Shown here in pieces: positions 1 through 8,569 of a stretch of 22,576 nt of DNA (position 1 is the stretch's first letter; each line of letters begins with the position of its first letter). The stretch lies in contig JAKQQP010000371.1 in the NCBI GenBank assembly GCA_029564115.1, positions 1-22,576 of the forward strand, given 5' to 3'. Below the pieces are notes generated by a model, which did no database searches, was not told the origin of the DNA, and worked only from the letters and a program-made list of their open reading frames with translations. Source of the DNA: Candidatus Rifleibacteriota bacterium (GTDB taxonomy: Bacteria > Riflebacteria > Ozemobacteria > Ozemobacterales > Ozemobacteraceae). Both the position numbers and the translations under genes were made by a program.

Positions 1-212
1 GCGCCATCGAGAAGGTGATCATAAGGGCTCAAACCATCGTTTCTGGTGGTCAGGTCGATAAAAACTTCGATACCGGCACGGCGCAGGGCCTGCATCTTTT
101 CATGTGAAGACTGCTCGTCGAGAGTTCTCGGGTATTCGCCGGCAAGAAAGTTGCCCGAATCGACCCAGTAGCAATACTGAATTGGCCTGATAATGGCTGC
201 CTGTTCTGACAT
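1..212 (-). CDS. Tyrosine-phosphatase-like protein, N-terminal 70 residues (gene runs off the window edge)
   Basis: The reverse strand is open from an ATG at 212 to the window edge and starts MSEQAAIIRPIQYCYWVD. The pattern YWVDSGNFLAGEYPR, then about 20 residues, then GIEVFIDLTTRNDGLSPY, is the N-terminal signature of small bacterial dual-specificity/tyrosine phosphatases (LLAGEYP ... AGI..FIDLT ... PY). In that family the catalytic HCxxGxxR loop lies further on, outside this window, so activity cannot be judged. The start is supported by a strong ribosome binding site, GGAGGGG, a few bases upstream, and by a promoter at 252-280 that would give a leader of about 33 bases. A longer reverse-strand reading frame (50-253) that covers the same bases is a shadow. 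The function in this cell is unknown. It looks like a chromosomal neighbour and not part of the defence cluster. Confidence 0.72.
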   Translation of the reverse strand, partial: MSEQAAIIRPIQYCYWVDSGNFLAGEYPRTLDEQSSHEKMQALRRAGIEVFIDLTTRNDGLSPYDHLLDG

Positions 213-251
213 ATCCCCTCCGAATAAATGCTGTTTTGTTGAATTCGTGCC

Positions 252-280
252 ATTTTAGGGCTTCAGAAGCCAAAGGTCAA
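252..280 (-). promoter_or_regulatory. Sigma70-type promoter for the phosphatase-like gene
   Basis: On the minus strand there is TTGACC (275-280), a 17-base spacer, and TAAAAT (252-257). Each hexamer is one base off consensus and the spacing is ideal. Transcription would begin near 245, about 33 bases before the ATG at 212. The spacer carries a perfect palindrome (described separately), so the promoter may be repressed or activated by a regulator bound there. Confidence 0.6.
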
Positions 281-293
281 GACTTCTAAAGCC
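259..293. promoter_or_regulatory. Palindrome in the promoter spacer and a degenerate upstream copy (candidate operator)
   Basis: GGCTTCTGAAGCC (259-271, read on the minus strand) is a perfect inverted repeat with 6-bp arms around one central base, lying exactly between the -35 and -10 boxes. A related 13-mer, GGCTTTAGAAGTC, occupies 281-293 just upstream of the -35 box and matches at 10 of 13 positions. The centres are 22 bp apart, about two helical turns. Paired sites on one face of the helix are typical of a dimeric regulator. The regulator itself is not identified. Confidence 0.4.
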
Positions 294-340
294 GGAAAAT
301 TATTCCAGGCGCCAGGCTGGCCGGCAATTTCAATGCCACA

Positions 341-841
341 TCAGTCAAGTTCAATTTTCATGTGGGTGTAGCTCCACAGAAAGGGAGAGTTGAAGGCAAG
401 GTGTGCATCATCTACCAGACCGGTTATGGCGTCCTGTCTATCGTCGTCTGACGCCTGCTTCAGTTTTTCTGACAATTCAGGCGGGGCTTTTTTATAAAGG
501 CTGCCAACAAGTGTTTCAAGGTTGCGGCATTCTTCTGCAGTAAGCTCGAGCTGGCAGCCCATAACCGTAAAAGTCGCTTTCATATCCGGGCTCCTAAGCT
601 CAAGCTCTGCGGTGGGCAGCAGGTTTTCAACGTTGATAAGAGACAGATGGGCGCTTCTGATAAGATCAGACAATACAAAAATCAGCTCATTGTCAGACAG
701 CGCAAACAGGCGCTCACTCAGTTCCGGGCTGGCCTTGTCGAAAAGGCTGTCGTAAAGGTTGTTAAAGGTCAGACAGTCGTCTGACGTCAGTATAAGTTCA
801 TGACCCAGGACTTTAAATTTTTTCTGGTAAAGACGAGGCAT
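341..841 (-). CDS. Hypothetical protein made of two copies of one ~60-residue domain
   Basis: This 166-aa protein starts at an ATG preceded by AAAGGAG seven bases upstream. It contains an internal duplication. Residues 9-68 and 91-150 align without gaps at a period of 82 residues, with 24 of 60 identities by hand count. Shared positions include FxVxG near the start, ASPELSERL versus APPELSEKL in the middle, and SAHLSL versus DAHLAF at the end. The repeats look like a short beta hairpin followed by two amphipathic helices. There is no signal peptide and no membrane segment. I do not recognise the family. It lies 55 bases downstream of the 70-aa gene on the same strand and may be co-transcribed with it. 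A 129-base gap with its own promoter separates it from the phosphatase-like gene. Confidence 0.8.
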   Translation of the reverse strand: MPRLYQKKFKVLGHELILTSDDCLTFNNLYDSLFDKASPELSERLFALSDNELIFVLSDLIRSAHLSLINVENLLPTAELELRSPDMKATFTVMGCQLELTAEECRNLETLVGSLYKKAPPELSEKLKQASDDDRQDAITGLVDDAHLAFNSPFLWSYTHMKIELD

Positions 842-896
842 GGTTAAGCTCCTTTATACGTGCGGTCTTTCGTTGTTTTTGTTTTGAACCGATAAA

Positions 897-1109
897 TCAC
901 GAATGCATTGCCGGCTCTGCCTTCACATCAGAAGGCCTGGAGCGGGTTATAGTCAGCCACTTTTCAAGCTGGTCGCGAACTTCTTCGATCTCTGAGAGAG
1001 GCGCATCGATCAGTGCTTCAGCGGTAATCGAATCGAGCCAGAATGACACTTCTTCAGCCGAGAGCGACTCGTCGAGAAAATAGGTTTTGTGCATAAAGGT
1101 TACCAGCAT
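897..1109 (-). CDS. Small hypothetical acidic protein, 70 aa
   Basis: The ATG at 1109 has an excellent ribosome binding site (AAGGAGGG six bases upstream), the main reason to accept so short a gene. The product is acidic and mostly helical (SAEEVSFWLDSITAEAL, then SEIEEVRDQLEKWL), with no cysteine pair, signal peptide or membrane segment. It precedes the duplicated-domain gene on the same strand. Short helix segments with runs of Asp/Glu echo that neighbour, but I cannot show real similarity. Its function is unknown. Confidence 0.65.
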   Translation of the reverse strand: MLVTFMHKTYFLDESLSAEEVSFWLDSITAEALIDAPLSEIEEVRDQLEKWLTITRSRPSDVKAEPAMHS

Positions 1110-1281
1110 GCCAGACCCTCCTTAAAAGATTGCAACGCCCTGCAAATCTACTCTTTACGCTAATCAGACTGTTTAATTTCGCTCACACTTATACTATTCC
1201 GGAAAACAGACCGGTTTTTTCATTTTTTTTATTTTTCACGGGAGAATGTGATCAGCAGGTTAATGTGGCGCGGCAAAGCAT

Positions 1282-1316
1282 GGCTTATTTACGACTGACT
1301 TAGCTAAGTCTAAGCC
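1282..1316. promoter_or_regulatory. Nested palindrome in the divergent intergenic region (candidate operator or junction)
   Basis: The 272-base gap at 1110-1381 separates divergent genes. Inside it, GACTTAGCTAAGTC (1297-1310) is a perfect 14-bp palindrome. It is framed by a second pair of arms, GGCTTA (1282-1287) and TAAGCC (1311-1316). A looser inverted repeat built on AAGCTTTTCG follows near 1323-1341. The site lies about 50 bases upstream of the helicase promoter, so it could bind a regulator of either gene. It also falls close to where the base composition drops. Otherwise the gap holds AT-rich sequence with no gene that I can support. Confidence 0.4.
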
Positions 1317-1340
1317 GGGTTTAAGCTTTTCGAAAGAGCT

Positions 1341-1368
1341 TTTGCTTTTTATTAAAATTAGTTATACT
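1341..1368 (+). promoter_or_regulatory. Possible promoter for the giant helicase gene
   Basis: TATACT at 1363-1368 is a good -10 box. The -35 region is weak (TTTGCT or TTGCTT at 1341-1347, with a 15-16 base spacer). Transcription would start near 1375, only about seven bases before the first ATG at 1382. Either that message is nearly leaderless or translation begins at a later ATG (1397 or 1487). Confidence 0.35.
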
Positions 1369-1381
1369 GACCAAAATTCAA

Positions 1382-4300
1382 ATGGGGATTACGGGAATGC
1401 TATTTTTCTTTGCAAAGCTACAAGACAAAATTTTTGCTAAATTGCCAGCTAACACTAACAAGACAGCAATCAGCAACCGCCTTATTATGTCAATCTTTTG
1501 GCAAGCGAGCGATGCCGCTTCTAGAGCTGAAGCCAAAGAGATTTGTAAAAAAATTGTTGCTGAATGGCCTGAAGAAAAGAAAACCCGCCTTCTGTCCAAT
1601 GAAGAATCGAAACAAGCATTTTTTGAAGATGTTCTTGAAAAAAGCAAACCGGATTTTCTACCTGAGAATAAATATTTTTTTGATTTAAAAAAGCTCGAAA
1701 ACGGTGTTGAGTGCTTTCAAAATTACCGTGACTATTTGAATGGTTTTTCAGAACCATTCAAAACCTATTTAACTGTACCGGAGTTTATTTCTTTTCTTGA
1801 GGATGTCGATAAAGAGCGAAATTTAGCTGCCTTAATCGATTTCGTTGCCAAACTAAGTCTCCCGATAAAGGATTATCGCTTTTACTGGTTTGTTTCTGCT
1901 TTATATGTAAGGTTCCTTACATTATTCTCAGAAATACTGAATGGTGAAAACTCCGCCAGTCAAATAATCTACGGGGTTAAACAATTGCTTTGCGCAAAAT
2001 ACTTCGCTGATATATTTGATGACCTTAAAAAAAAGATTTATTCCCTTCCAGAGATCTGCAATGAGCCAAATCAAAGCATTCAAGAAGAAAAGGCGAACGA
2101 GATTGCATTAAGTAAGCTTGGTTTTGTAAAAGACAGCCAAAATTTTCAAAAACTGCTTGAGCTACCGTCAGATGTATTCGCATCTTCAGTTGAAAAGCAT
2201 CTTGAAAGCTTTTCAAATAAGCCCGGTCTGTTAATAAAAAAAGCAGGTGCTGGCAGCTTTGCATCAATTGACCTTCTTGCAAATATGGGATTCCTCAAAA
2301 GAATTCTCGAATTGTTTGTGAACTTTGATTTCACTCATAGATTTATTGATGATCTGGAACTAATTTTTCATAAGGCTTTGCTTGAACAGCCGGATTTTTT
2401 TGAACAATCTGACCTAGATTCTTATTTTGAGAGTTTAAAAAACACAAAAACAATTGTTAAGAGCAGCAAAATCGATTTTTATACCGAAATAGACCCGGTT
2501 TATTCTTATCTTCTATTTCATTGCAATCGGCCATTTAAGTTAAGTTGGAGCATCGCCAACATCGGCAGCGAAGACCTAAAGGATCTGAAGTTTAAAAAGA
2601 TTGTTAAAGGCAATTTAGGAACAGAAGAAACCATTGTGCTGGGTGATCTTCTCGCCGGAAAAGACATTCGCAGAGCAGATAAGATAGAAATCCCGGGCGA
2701 TTATCTTAAAACTCTTGAAGAACCTCAAAGCATGACCGTTGAACTCCAGATTCTTTCAGGAAATGAGATCATCTATGCCATCGAACATGAAATTGATCTA
2801 TTTCCATGGAATCAATATTTTGAAGAACCTATACCCGAAGCTATCGCCTGCTTTGTAACTCCAAACGTTGATGAAATTCATGAAGCCATAAAAGTGACAA
2901 AAAAAATCTTGTCGGAGAATGGTTTTGATACAGCGACAGAAGGTTATCAGCGTGGCATAGAAAGGGTGTTGCAGTTAATTCATGCCGTCTATCTGACCCC
3001 ATCCGTAATGGGCATTTCTTATAGCAATCCCCCAAGCAGTATTGCCGATCGTGGTCAGAAAGTCAGATTACCTCATCAGGTATTTAAAGAAGAAAAAGGA
3101 ACATGTCTGGACTTAAGCGTATTGTATGCCGCATTGCTTGAGGAGGTAGGACTTCACCCAGTAATTGTAATGGTCAGGGGCCATGCATTCCCCGGTTGCT
3201 ATCTTACTGACACATTTTACCATTCTTGTGAAAAATCTCTGGAAACTGTCTTTAACCATTTAAAATCCGGGAATCTACTCCTGTTTAACTCAACCTCGGC
3301 GCTTAAAAAGGCCCCGTTTAAAGACGCAATTGAACTGGCAGATAAATATGTTTATGATTCATTTGAGTTTATGGTCGACATTGTAGCGGCCCATAAAATC
3401 AAGATTAATCCATATCCTATCGGCAAAAATATCGAAAATGCGCCAACTGGAGGCATAGTCGGGCCAACAGGAACGAACAAAGGTGTAGATGAACCAGTTG
3501 GACCAGTAGTGGTCATTGATAAGAAACTGGATGCCATTGAAAAATTTAAAGTTAAACTGTTAAACCTTTCTTCAAGCAATCCTTTGCTTAATCACCCTTT
3601 TATACTTGGTTCCCAGGAACACGCAAATAAGTATTCCAAAAGCAAAACAGCAATTTATCTTGATTGTGAAAACTTCGATGCGTTCGAAAGTGCCTTTGTC
3701 CAGAATGAGGCAACGCTTATAGATTGTTACTTTCAGGATGCGGAGCAATTAAACCATTATTTAATGCAGCCCGGCCAGGCTTCTGGCAAAACCAGCAATT
3801 TTCTGGTGGCTCTTCTGCCTTTTATAGAATTCAACAAGCGTTGCCACGAAATAAAAAAGAAAGACAATCAGGAGATTGCCGAAAAAGGAACTAGTTCATT
3901 GGTTCTTGGCCTTGGAATGGTAAAATATACCGATGGGCAAAAACAATATTTTGGTCCGCTTGTTCTATATTCTGTAAGACTCAAAAAAGATGAAAAAAGG
4001 AATAAATGGGCCTTGTTACTTGAGCCCGATAGTATTCGAATTAATGAGACTCTGCTTTATAAGCTCAAAAAAATTAATGCGGAGCTTGATTTTTTCAAGC
4101 TTTTCCAAAGATCTGAAGCAGATAGAGATGAGGGGAAAAACTGGAACTGGATTCTTACGCAACTGCGTGAGCGCCTGCGGCTTTGGGACGGTTTTGATAT
4201 TATCGATAAAGCGGTTCTCGATTTTTTCCCGTTCAGTCGTTATCTGTTGGTTCAAGAACTTGATGAAAAACCAGAACAGCTTATAAATAACAACCTTATG

Positions 4301-7300
4301 GCAAAGTTCCTTGAACTCGATCGCACCGTTAAACCTACTGAGACGATTAATGGGTCGGCGTCTTCTTCAACAAATGAGCCGGAAATGCCATTGAAGGGAA
4401 TCAACGGCGATACAGAACTAATCAAGAATGAAATCTACGCAAAAAAAAATGTCGAGGAATTGACGCCCGAAAATGCAATTGAATTTTCGTCTTTGAAAAC
4501 AAATTTTAAAGCTTTTACCGACCCTTATCTTTTTAACCCGAAGTTTCTCCTCGTTGAGCGTGCAGACAGCACTCAGCTCAAGGTAATTCAGGCCTCACTT
4601 GACGGCGAGTCCTTTATACTTGAAGGCCCCCCCGGAACCGGTAAAACCACCACCATTACCAATATTGTCGCCTTGAATCTTCTCAAGGGCAAAAAAATTC
4701 TTTTTGTTGCCGAAAAAACAACAGCCATGGACCAGCTGGCTAAGGGCCTGGAAAAATGTGGTCTCTCTTCAGCAGTTCTCAAATTCCCGGCCAGTGCCAA
4801 TGGTAAATGGCTGGTAAATGAACTTTGCCGCTTTGCTGACACAGAGTTGCCTGAAATAAGAACTGGTGAGGTTGGTGCAGCACTCATGAGCTGGGAAGAG
4901 CACAGGAAAGAACTCTTTGGCCTTACTAAAGCCCTGGGTCAGCATACTGCACTTGAAGAGCGGGCTCACACTATTTTTGCCCGCGCCGGCGAAGACGCTG
5001 AAGCAGTCATATTTAATTGCCCCGAAATTCTGCAAAAGGACCTTCTCTGGCTCAGCAAAGCCAAGAATATTCTGCATACATACCAGGCACGAAAAAAGGC
5101 ATTTAAATTACCCGAAAGCAAATTATTGCAAAGCATTAACCCTGAGAACGAATTTAAAGAAACCGAATTAAAACAGCTATCAGAGATATTAAATCACTGC
5201 ATCAAGCATATCGAAGGATGCGCCGATCTTATAACTTCAAGCGGACTTAGTGAAGCGGTTTGTCTCAAACACCTGAAAACTGCTTACCAGACTTTTAAAA
5301 CCAAAGAATCCGCCGTTATTACGCCTATCCAAAAGAAATTGCTCGAAAGCCTGAAAACTCCAGAACTTTTCACAAAAATCAAAGAATGCACCAATAGAAC
5401 CCAACTTCAAAATGAAAATCGAAATTTTATTTATCAGACTTTCCGCGACGTTATCCTCACTTTTAGCGGTTTTGATGCTCTATTGAAAGAATTTGAAGAA
5501 TACCACACGAGCACATCGTTTTGGAAGATATTTAAGGCAAACCCCGCGAAAGCGAAATGCAAACAGTTTATTAAAAATCAAGATATGAGTGATCAGAAGA
5601 TTTACGAAGGCCTTCTGCTGGTGGCGACATTTCGCGCGGATCAAAAGCTTTTAAGCAAGCTAAAAGTAGAATGTGAAACACTATTTAAAAGCGTTACCGG
5701 CAATTCAATAAACTGGGCAACCATAATAAAGACAATTGAAGAAATTGAAATCCAATCTATCAAACCCGAAGACGTTATAGAAGAGTGGTGCCAAAGATTA
5801 AAAGAGCTGGATGAAATTCTAAAAATCAGGTTTGTCGATGCGATCGATAAAAACCTTAATTTATTCCTCAGTACCCTGGGCAAGCTCCAAAAAATGCTTG
5901 GGCTCAATTTAGGAAGTTTTTTCGGAGTAAGCGAACCTCTTGAGCTGAGGGTTAATGATTTAAAAATGTTTTGTAACGATTTGCAGGCAGTTCGTCAATA
6001 TTCAAGCAAAGCACGGTTATTGAACAATGACTTAAAAACCATTACAGAACTTGGAATTGATGACTTTCTAAAACGTTTCGGACCAATCGAAAAAATGGAA
6101 GAAATTGGAACCGTTTTCGAAAAATCATTCTATACCATGTGGAAAACCGCTTATTCAGAGCAACATGCCCAAATCAGCAATTTTATCCGTGAAGAGCAGG
6201 ATCTTCACTGTGAAGAGTTTGCTAAATTTGATGAGCAATTGCTAAAGAAAGCTCCGCAATTCATAGCAGCCCAAATTTTGCATAAGATTCATAATGATGT
6301 AAGAATTTTTACCGACAAAAAAGCTTTTTTGAATGCCGAAGCAAGGAGAATTAGAAGGTTTTTGTCTATCAGAAACCTTCTATTAAACCTTGAAGCAAGA
6401 TATGTGCTTGCCTTGAGGCCATGCTTTATTTTAAACCCAATGCAGGTGGCCGAGCATCTTCCTCTCGATTATCCAGCGTTTGATATGGTTATTTTTGATG
6501 AGGCTTCACAGGTAGAGCCCGCCTGCGCTATTTCGGCTCTGCGTCGAGCGAAGCAATGGCTGATAGTTGGCGACAGCAAACAGATGCCACCCTCCAAGTC
6601 GCGCGGAGTCGTGTCTGTTGATTTTGCCGACGAGGAATCAGAGGATTCTCCAGCTGCCGAGCTTGAAAGTATTCTTGATGAATGCACCCGATGTTTGAGC
6701 AAAATCTACTGGCTATCCTGGCATTACCGCAGTAAAGATGAACGACTTATCAGCTTCAGCAATGATAAATTCTATGCCGGTAATCTGGTTACCTTTCCCG
6801 GTGCTGATGATGGTGGCGGGAACTTCGGCATTAATTATAACAAGGTCATCGGTTACTGCGGCAGCAGAATGTTTAATCCGCAGTTACCTGAAGGCACAAA
6901 TAGGGTGGAAGCAGAGTTTATTGTCAACTTTGTAATTGAAAAACTGCGCGATGAAACCATGAAAAAGCGCTCTTATGGAGTCATAGCCTCAAACGACAAT
7001 CAGGCAGAGTTGATAACTGAACTCTTTAACCAAGCCTTAACTCCGATTGAAAAGGCAATTTTTCTGGATGATACCGGAACAGGGCTTAAAACTAGCACTG
7101 CTGGCAGCTATGAACCACTCTGGATCAAGCCCTTAGAGCAAGTTCAGGGTGACGAAAGAGACGTTATACTTCTTTCAACAGGTTTTAGTGCAATTAAAGA
7201 AGGGCAAAGAGCCCCTGAGCCAGGTGGCAAACCAGTGTCAAATTTTGGCAAACTGGCGCATGCAGGAGCTGAACGTCGACTTAATGTTGCCTTAACCAGA

Positions 7301-8500
7301 GCGAGGGAGCAACTGGTTGTTGTTACCAGCATGAACTCAACAGATATTTCAGATACCGGCAAGAATCTTGGGCCAAAATATTTAAGAGAATTTTTAAGTT
7401 TTCTTGAAATGGAAAATCAGAAAAGTAACGCGGCCAGAAACCAACAGGTAAAAAGTAACACTGAGCAACTGAAACGACTTAGTCCCATGGTTCGTGATAT
7501 CAGCGAAAGATTGCAACAAAAGGGCTATATTGTTGAAAATAATCTAGGGTATTCCAGCTACAAAATTGAAATAGCAGTAAAAGATTCAGAGAATCCGGGG
7601 CGATATCTGCTGGCCATAGAAACAGATGGTGAAGTTTACCAGAAGGCCGCCACCTCAAGAGACCGCGACATTTTGCGCCCAGCAATTCTTAAAGTTTTTG
7701 GCTGGGGCGATCTTTACCGTGTTTGGCTGCTTGAATACATGAAATCGCCGGAAGAAGAAATTGAAAAAATAGTTGCAGCAATCGAAAAGGCAAAAGGGCG
7801 CCCGATCAGATCACCAATGTTTTCAAATAAAAATCTACCGGAAACTCCCGAAGAAATCCAGACAGAAACGGGCGTCGATGTCATTTGCGATGGTCCAACT
7901 ACAACCGGGCAAGCACCTAATCAACTGGAACCTTTCAAGCCCTACTCCAAATTTACTGTAGATTTACCATTTGAAAAGGATATTTTCGATAACGAAGCCA
8001 ATACCAGAGAACTCTGTGAAATTATTTATAAAATTGTTCAGCATGAATCACCTATTTCCGTTGATCTGTTAAAAACCAGAATAAAAGAGGTTTTTGGGTA
8101 TGGAAGATTTGGAGCTAAAATGGAAAACCGCTTGAACAAGCTCCTTTCAAGTCAGCAATTTGCAGAGCATATGTGCTATGCTGAAGAGCAAGAGACTATC
8201 TGGGATAGCAGGAACATCGATCAGAGAAATAAAATGGAGCCACGCCTGGCTGACAATAATGTAAGACCGTTTGATTTTACCCCTTTTGACGAAATTTATG
8301 CCGGCACTCATAAGGTTTTGAAACATCTGATTTCAGCAGAAGCAGACACTTTAGCAAAAGAAACTTGCAGCGCTTTTGGCCTTAGCAAGGTTTCTGAAAA
8401 GGCTGGCAGCCTTATAAAGGCTGCCATTGAGGCAATGATCAAAGATGGCCTCTGCATCAATGACAATGGCGTCATTCGTCTAAAAGAACTACCGGAATAG
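1382..8500 (+). CDS. Giant DUF4011-type superfamily 1 helicase with a Vsr/PD-(D/E)xK nuclease domain and DUF3320-like C-terminus
   Basis: This 2372-aa protein has a helical N-terminus of about 480 residues, then a segment ending FVTPN (about 490). A transglutaminase-like patch follows (GTCLDLS with Cys575, RGHAF with His601), then a DUF4011-like start (KFKVKLLNLS, about 722). The helicase core shows Walker A GPPGTGKTTT (1082-1091), Walker B FDEAS (D1706-E1707), GDSKQMPP (1730), HYRS (1781), QGDERD (1922-1927) and motif VI RRLNVALTRAR (from 1965). The long insert between Walker A and B is typical of Upf1-like SF1 helicases. A nuclease domain follows (KIEIAV around E2063, AIETDG with E2080 and D2082), then a DUF3320-like region (about 2210-2290) and a winged-helix-like end. 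The architecture matches anti-phage helicase/nuclease proteins such as the Hhe type, as I recall it. The gene is AT-rich compared with BREX. The start is uncertain because no ATG near 1382 has a clear ribosome binding site. Confidence 0.85.
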   Translation: MGITGMLFFFAKLQDKIFAKLPANTNKTAISNRLIMSIFWQASDAASRAEAKEICKKIVAEWPEEKKTRLLSNEESKQAFFEDVLEKSKPDFLPENKYFFDLKKLENGVECFQNYRDYLNGFSEPFKTYLTVPEFISFLEDVDKERNLAALIDFVAKLSLPIKDYRFYWFVSALYVRFLTLFSEILNGENSASQIIYGVKQLLCAKYFADIFDDLKKKIYSLPEICNEPNQSIQEEKANEIALSKLGFVKDSQNFQKLLELPSDVFASSVEKHLESFSNKPGLLIKKAGAGSFASIDLLANMGFLKRILELFVNFDFTHRFIDDLELIFHKALLEQPDFFEQSDLDSYFESLKNTKTIVKSSKIDFYTEIDPVYSYLLFHCNRPFKLSWSIANIGSEDLKDLKFKKIVKGNLGTEETIVLGDLLAGKDIRRADKIEIPGDYLKTLEEPQSMTVELQILSGNEIIYAIEHEIDLFPWNQYFEEPIPEAIACFVTPNVDEIHEAIKVTKKILSENGFDTATEGYQRGIERVLQLIHAVYLTPSVMGISYSNPPSSIADRGQKVRLPHQVFKEEKGTCLDLSVLYAALLEEVGLHPVIVMVRGHAFPGCYLTDTFYHSCEKSLETVFNHLKSGNLLLFNSTSALKKAPFKDAIELADKYVYDSFEFMVDIVAAHKIKINPYPIGKNIENAPTGGIVGPTGTNKGVDEPVGPVVVIDKKLDAIEKFKVKLLNLSSSNPLLNHPFILGSQEHANKYSKSKTAIYLDCENFDAFESAFVQNEATLIDCYFQDAEQLNHYLMQPGQASGKTSNFLVALLPFIEFNKRCHEIKKKDNQEIAEKGTSSLVLGLGMVKYTDGQKQYFGPLVLYSVRLKKDEKRNKWALLLEPDSIRINETLLYKLKKINAELDFFKLFQRSEADRDEGKNWNWILTQLRERLRLWDGFDIIDKAVLDFFPFSRYLLVQELDEKPEQLINNNLMAKFLELDRTVKPTETINGSASSSTNEPEMPLKGINGDTELIKNEIYAKKNVEELTPENAIEFSSLKTNFKAFTDPYLFNPKFLLVERADSTQLKVIQASLDGESFILEGPPGTGKTTTITNIVALNLLKGKKILFVAEKTTAMDQLAKGLEKCGLSSAVLKFPASANGKWLVNELCRFADTELPEIRTGEVGAALMSWEEHRKELFGLTKALGQHTALEERAHTIFARAGEDAEAVIFNCPEILQKDLLWLSKAKNILHTYQARKKAFKLPESKLLQSINPENEFKETELKQLSEILNHCIKHIEGCADLITSSGLSEAVCLKHLKTAYQTFKTKESAVITPIQKKLLESLKTPELFTKIKECTNRTQLQNENRNFIYQTFRDVILTFSGFDALLKEFEEYHTSTSFWKIFKANPAKAKCKQFIKNQDMSDQKIYEGLLLVATFRADQKLLSKLKVECETLFKSVTGNSINWATIIKTIEEIEIQSIKPEDVIEEWCQRLKELDEILKIRFVDAIDKNLNLFLSTLGKLQKMLGLNLGSFFGVSEPLELRVNDLKMFCNDLQAVRQYSSKARLLNNDLKTITELGIDDFLKRFGPIEKMEEIGTVFEKSFYTMWKTAYSEQHAQISNFIREEQDLHCEEFAKFDEQLLKKAPQFIAAQILHKIHNDVRIFTDKKAFLNAEARRIRRFLSIRNLLLNLEARYVLALRPCFILNPMQVAEHLPLDYPAFDMVIFDEASQVEPACAISALRRAKQWLIVGDSKQMPPSKSRGVVSVDFADEESEDSPAAELESILDECTRCLSKIYWLSWHYRSKDERLISFSNDKFYAGNLVTFPGADDGGGNFGINYNKVIGYCGSRMFNPQLPEGTNRVEAEFIVNFVIEKLRDETMKKRSYGVIASNDNQAELITELFNQALTPIEKAIFLDDTGTGLKTSTAGSYEPLWIKPLEQVQGDERDVILLSTGFSAIKEGQRAPEPGGKPVSNFGKLAHAGAERRLNVALTRAREQLVVVTSMNSTDISDTGKNLGPKYLREFLSFLEMENQKSNAARNQQVKSNTEQLKRLSPMVRDISERLQQKGYIVENNLGYSSYKIEIAVKDSENPGRYLLAIETDGEVYQKAATSRDRDILRPAILKVFGWGDLYRVWLLEYMKSPEEEIEKIVAAIEKAKGRPIRSPMFSNKNLPETPEEIQTETGVDVICDGPTTTGQAPNQLEPFKPYSKFTVDLPFEKDIFDNEANTRELCEIIYKIVQHESPISVDLLKTRIKEVFGYGRFGAKMENRLNKLLSSQQFAEHMCYAEEQETIWDSRNIDQRNKMEPRLADNNVRPFDFTPFDEIYAGTHKVLKHLISAEADTLAKETCSAFGLSKVSEKAGSLIKAAIEAMIKDGLCINDNGVIRLKELPE

Positions 8501-8569
8501 GCAAAACCAAACTACAGCGAATAAACAACTTCGAAAAACCTTTTTGCATCATCCATTTGCCTTTTCAGA

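Noticed and set aside
1200..1245. CCGG-CCGG with a following T-run as a terminator
   Set aside because: The arms are only four bases, and no plus-strand gene ends upstream of it.
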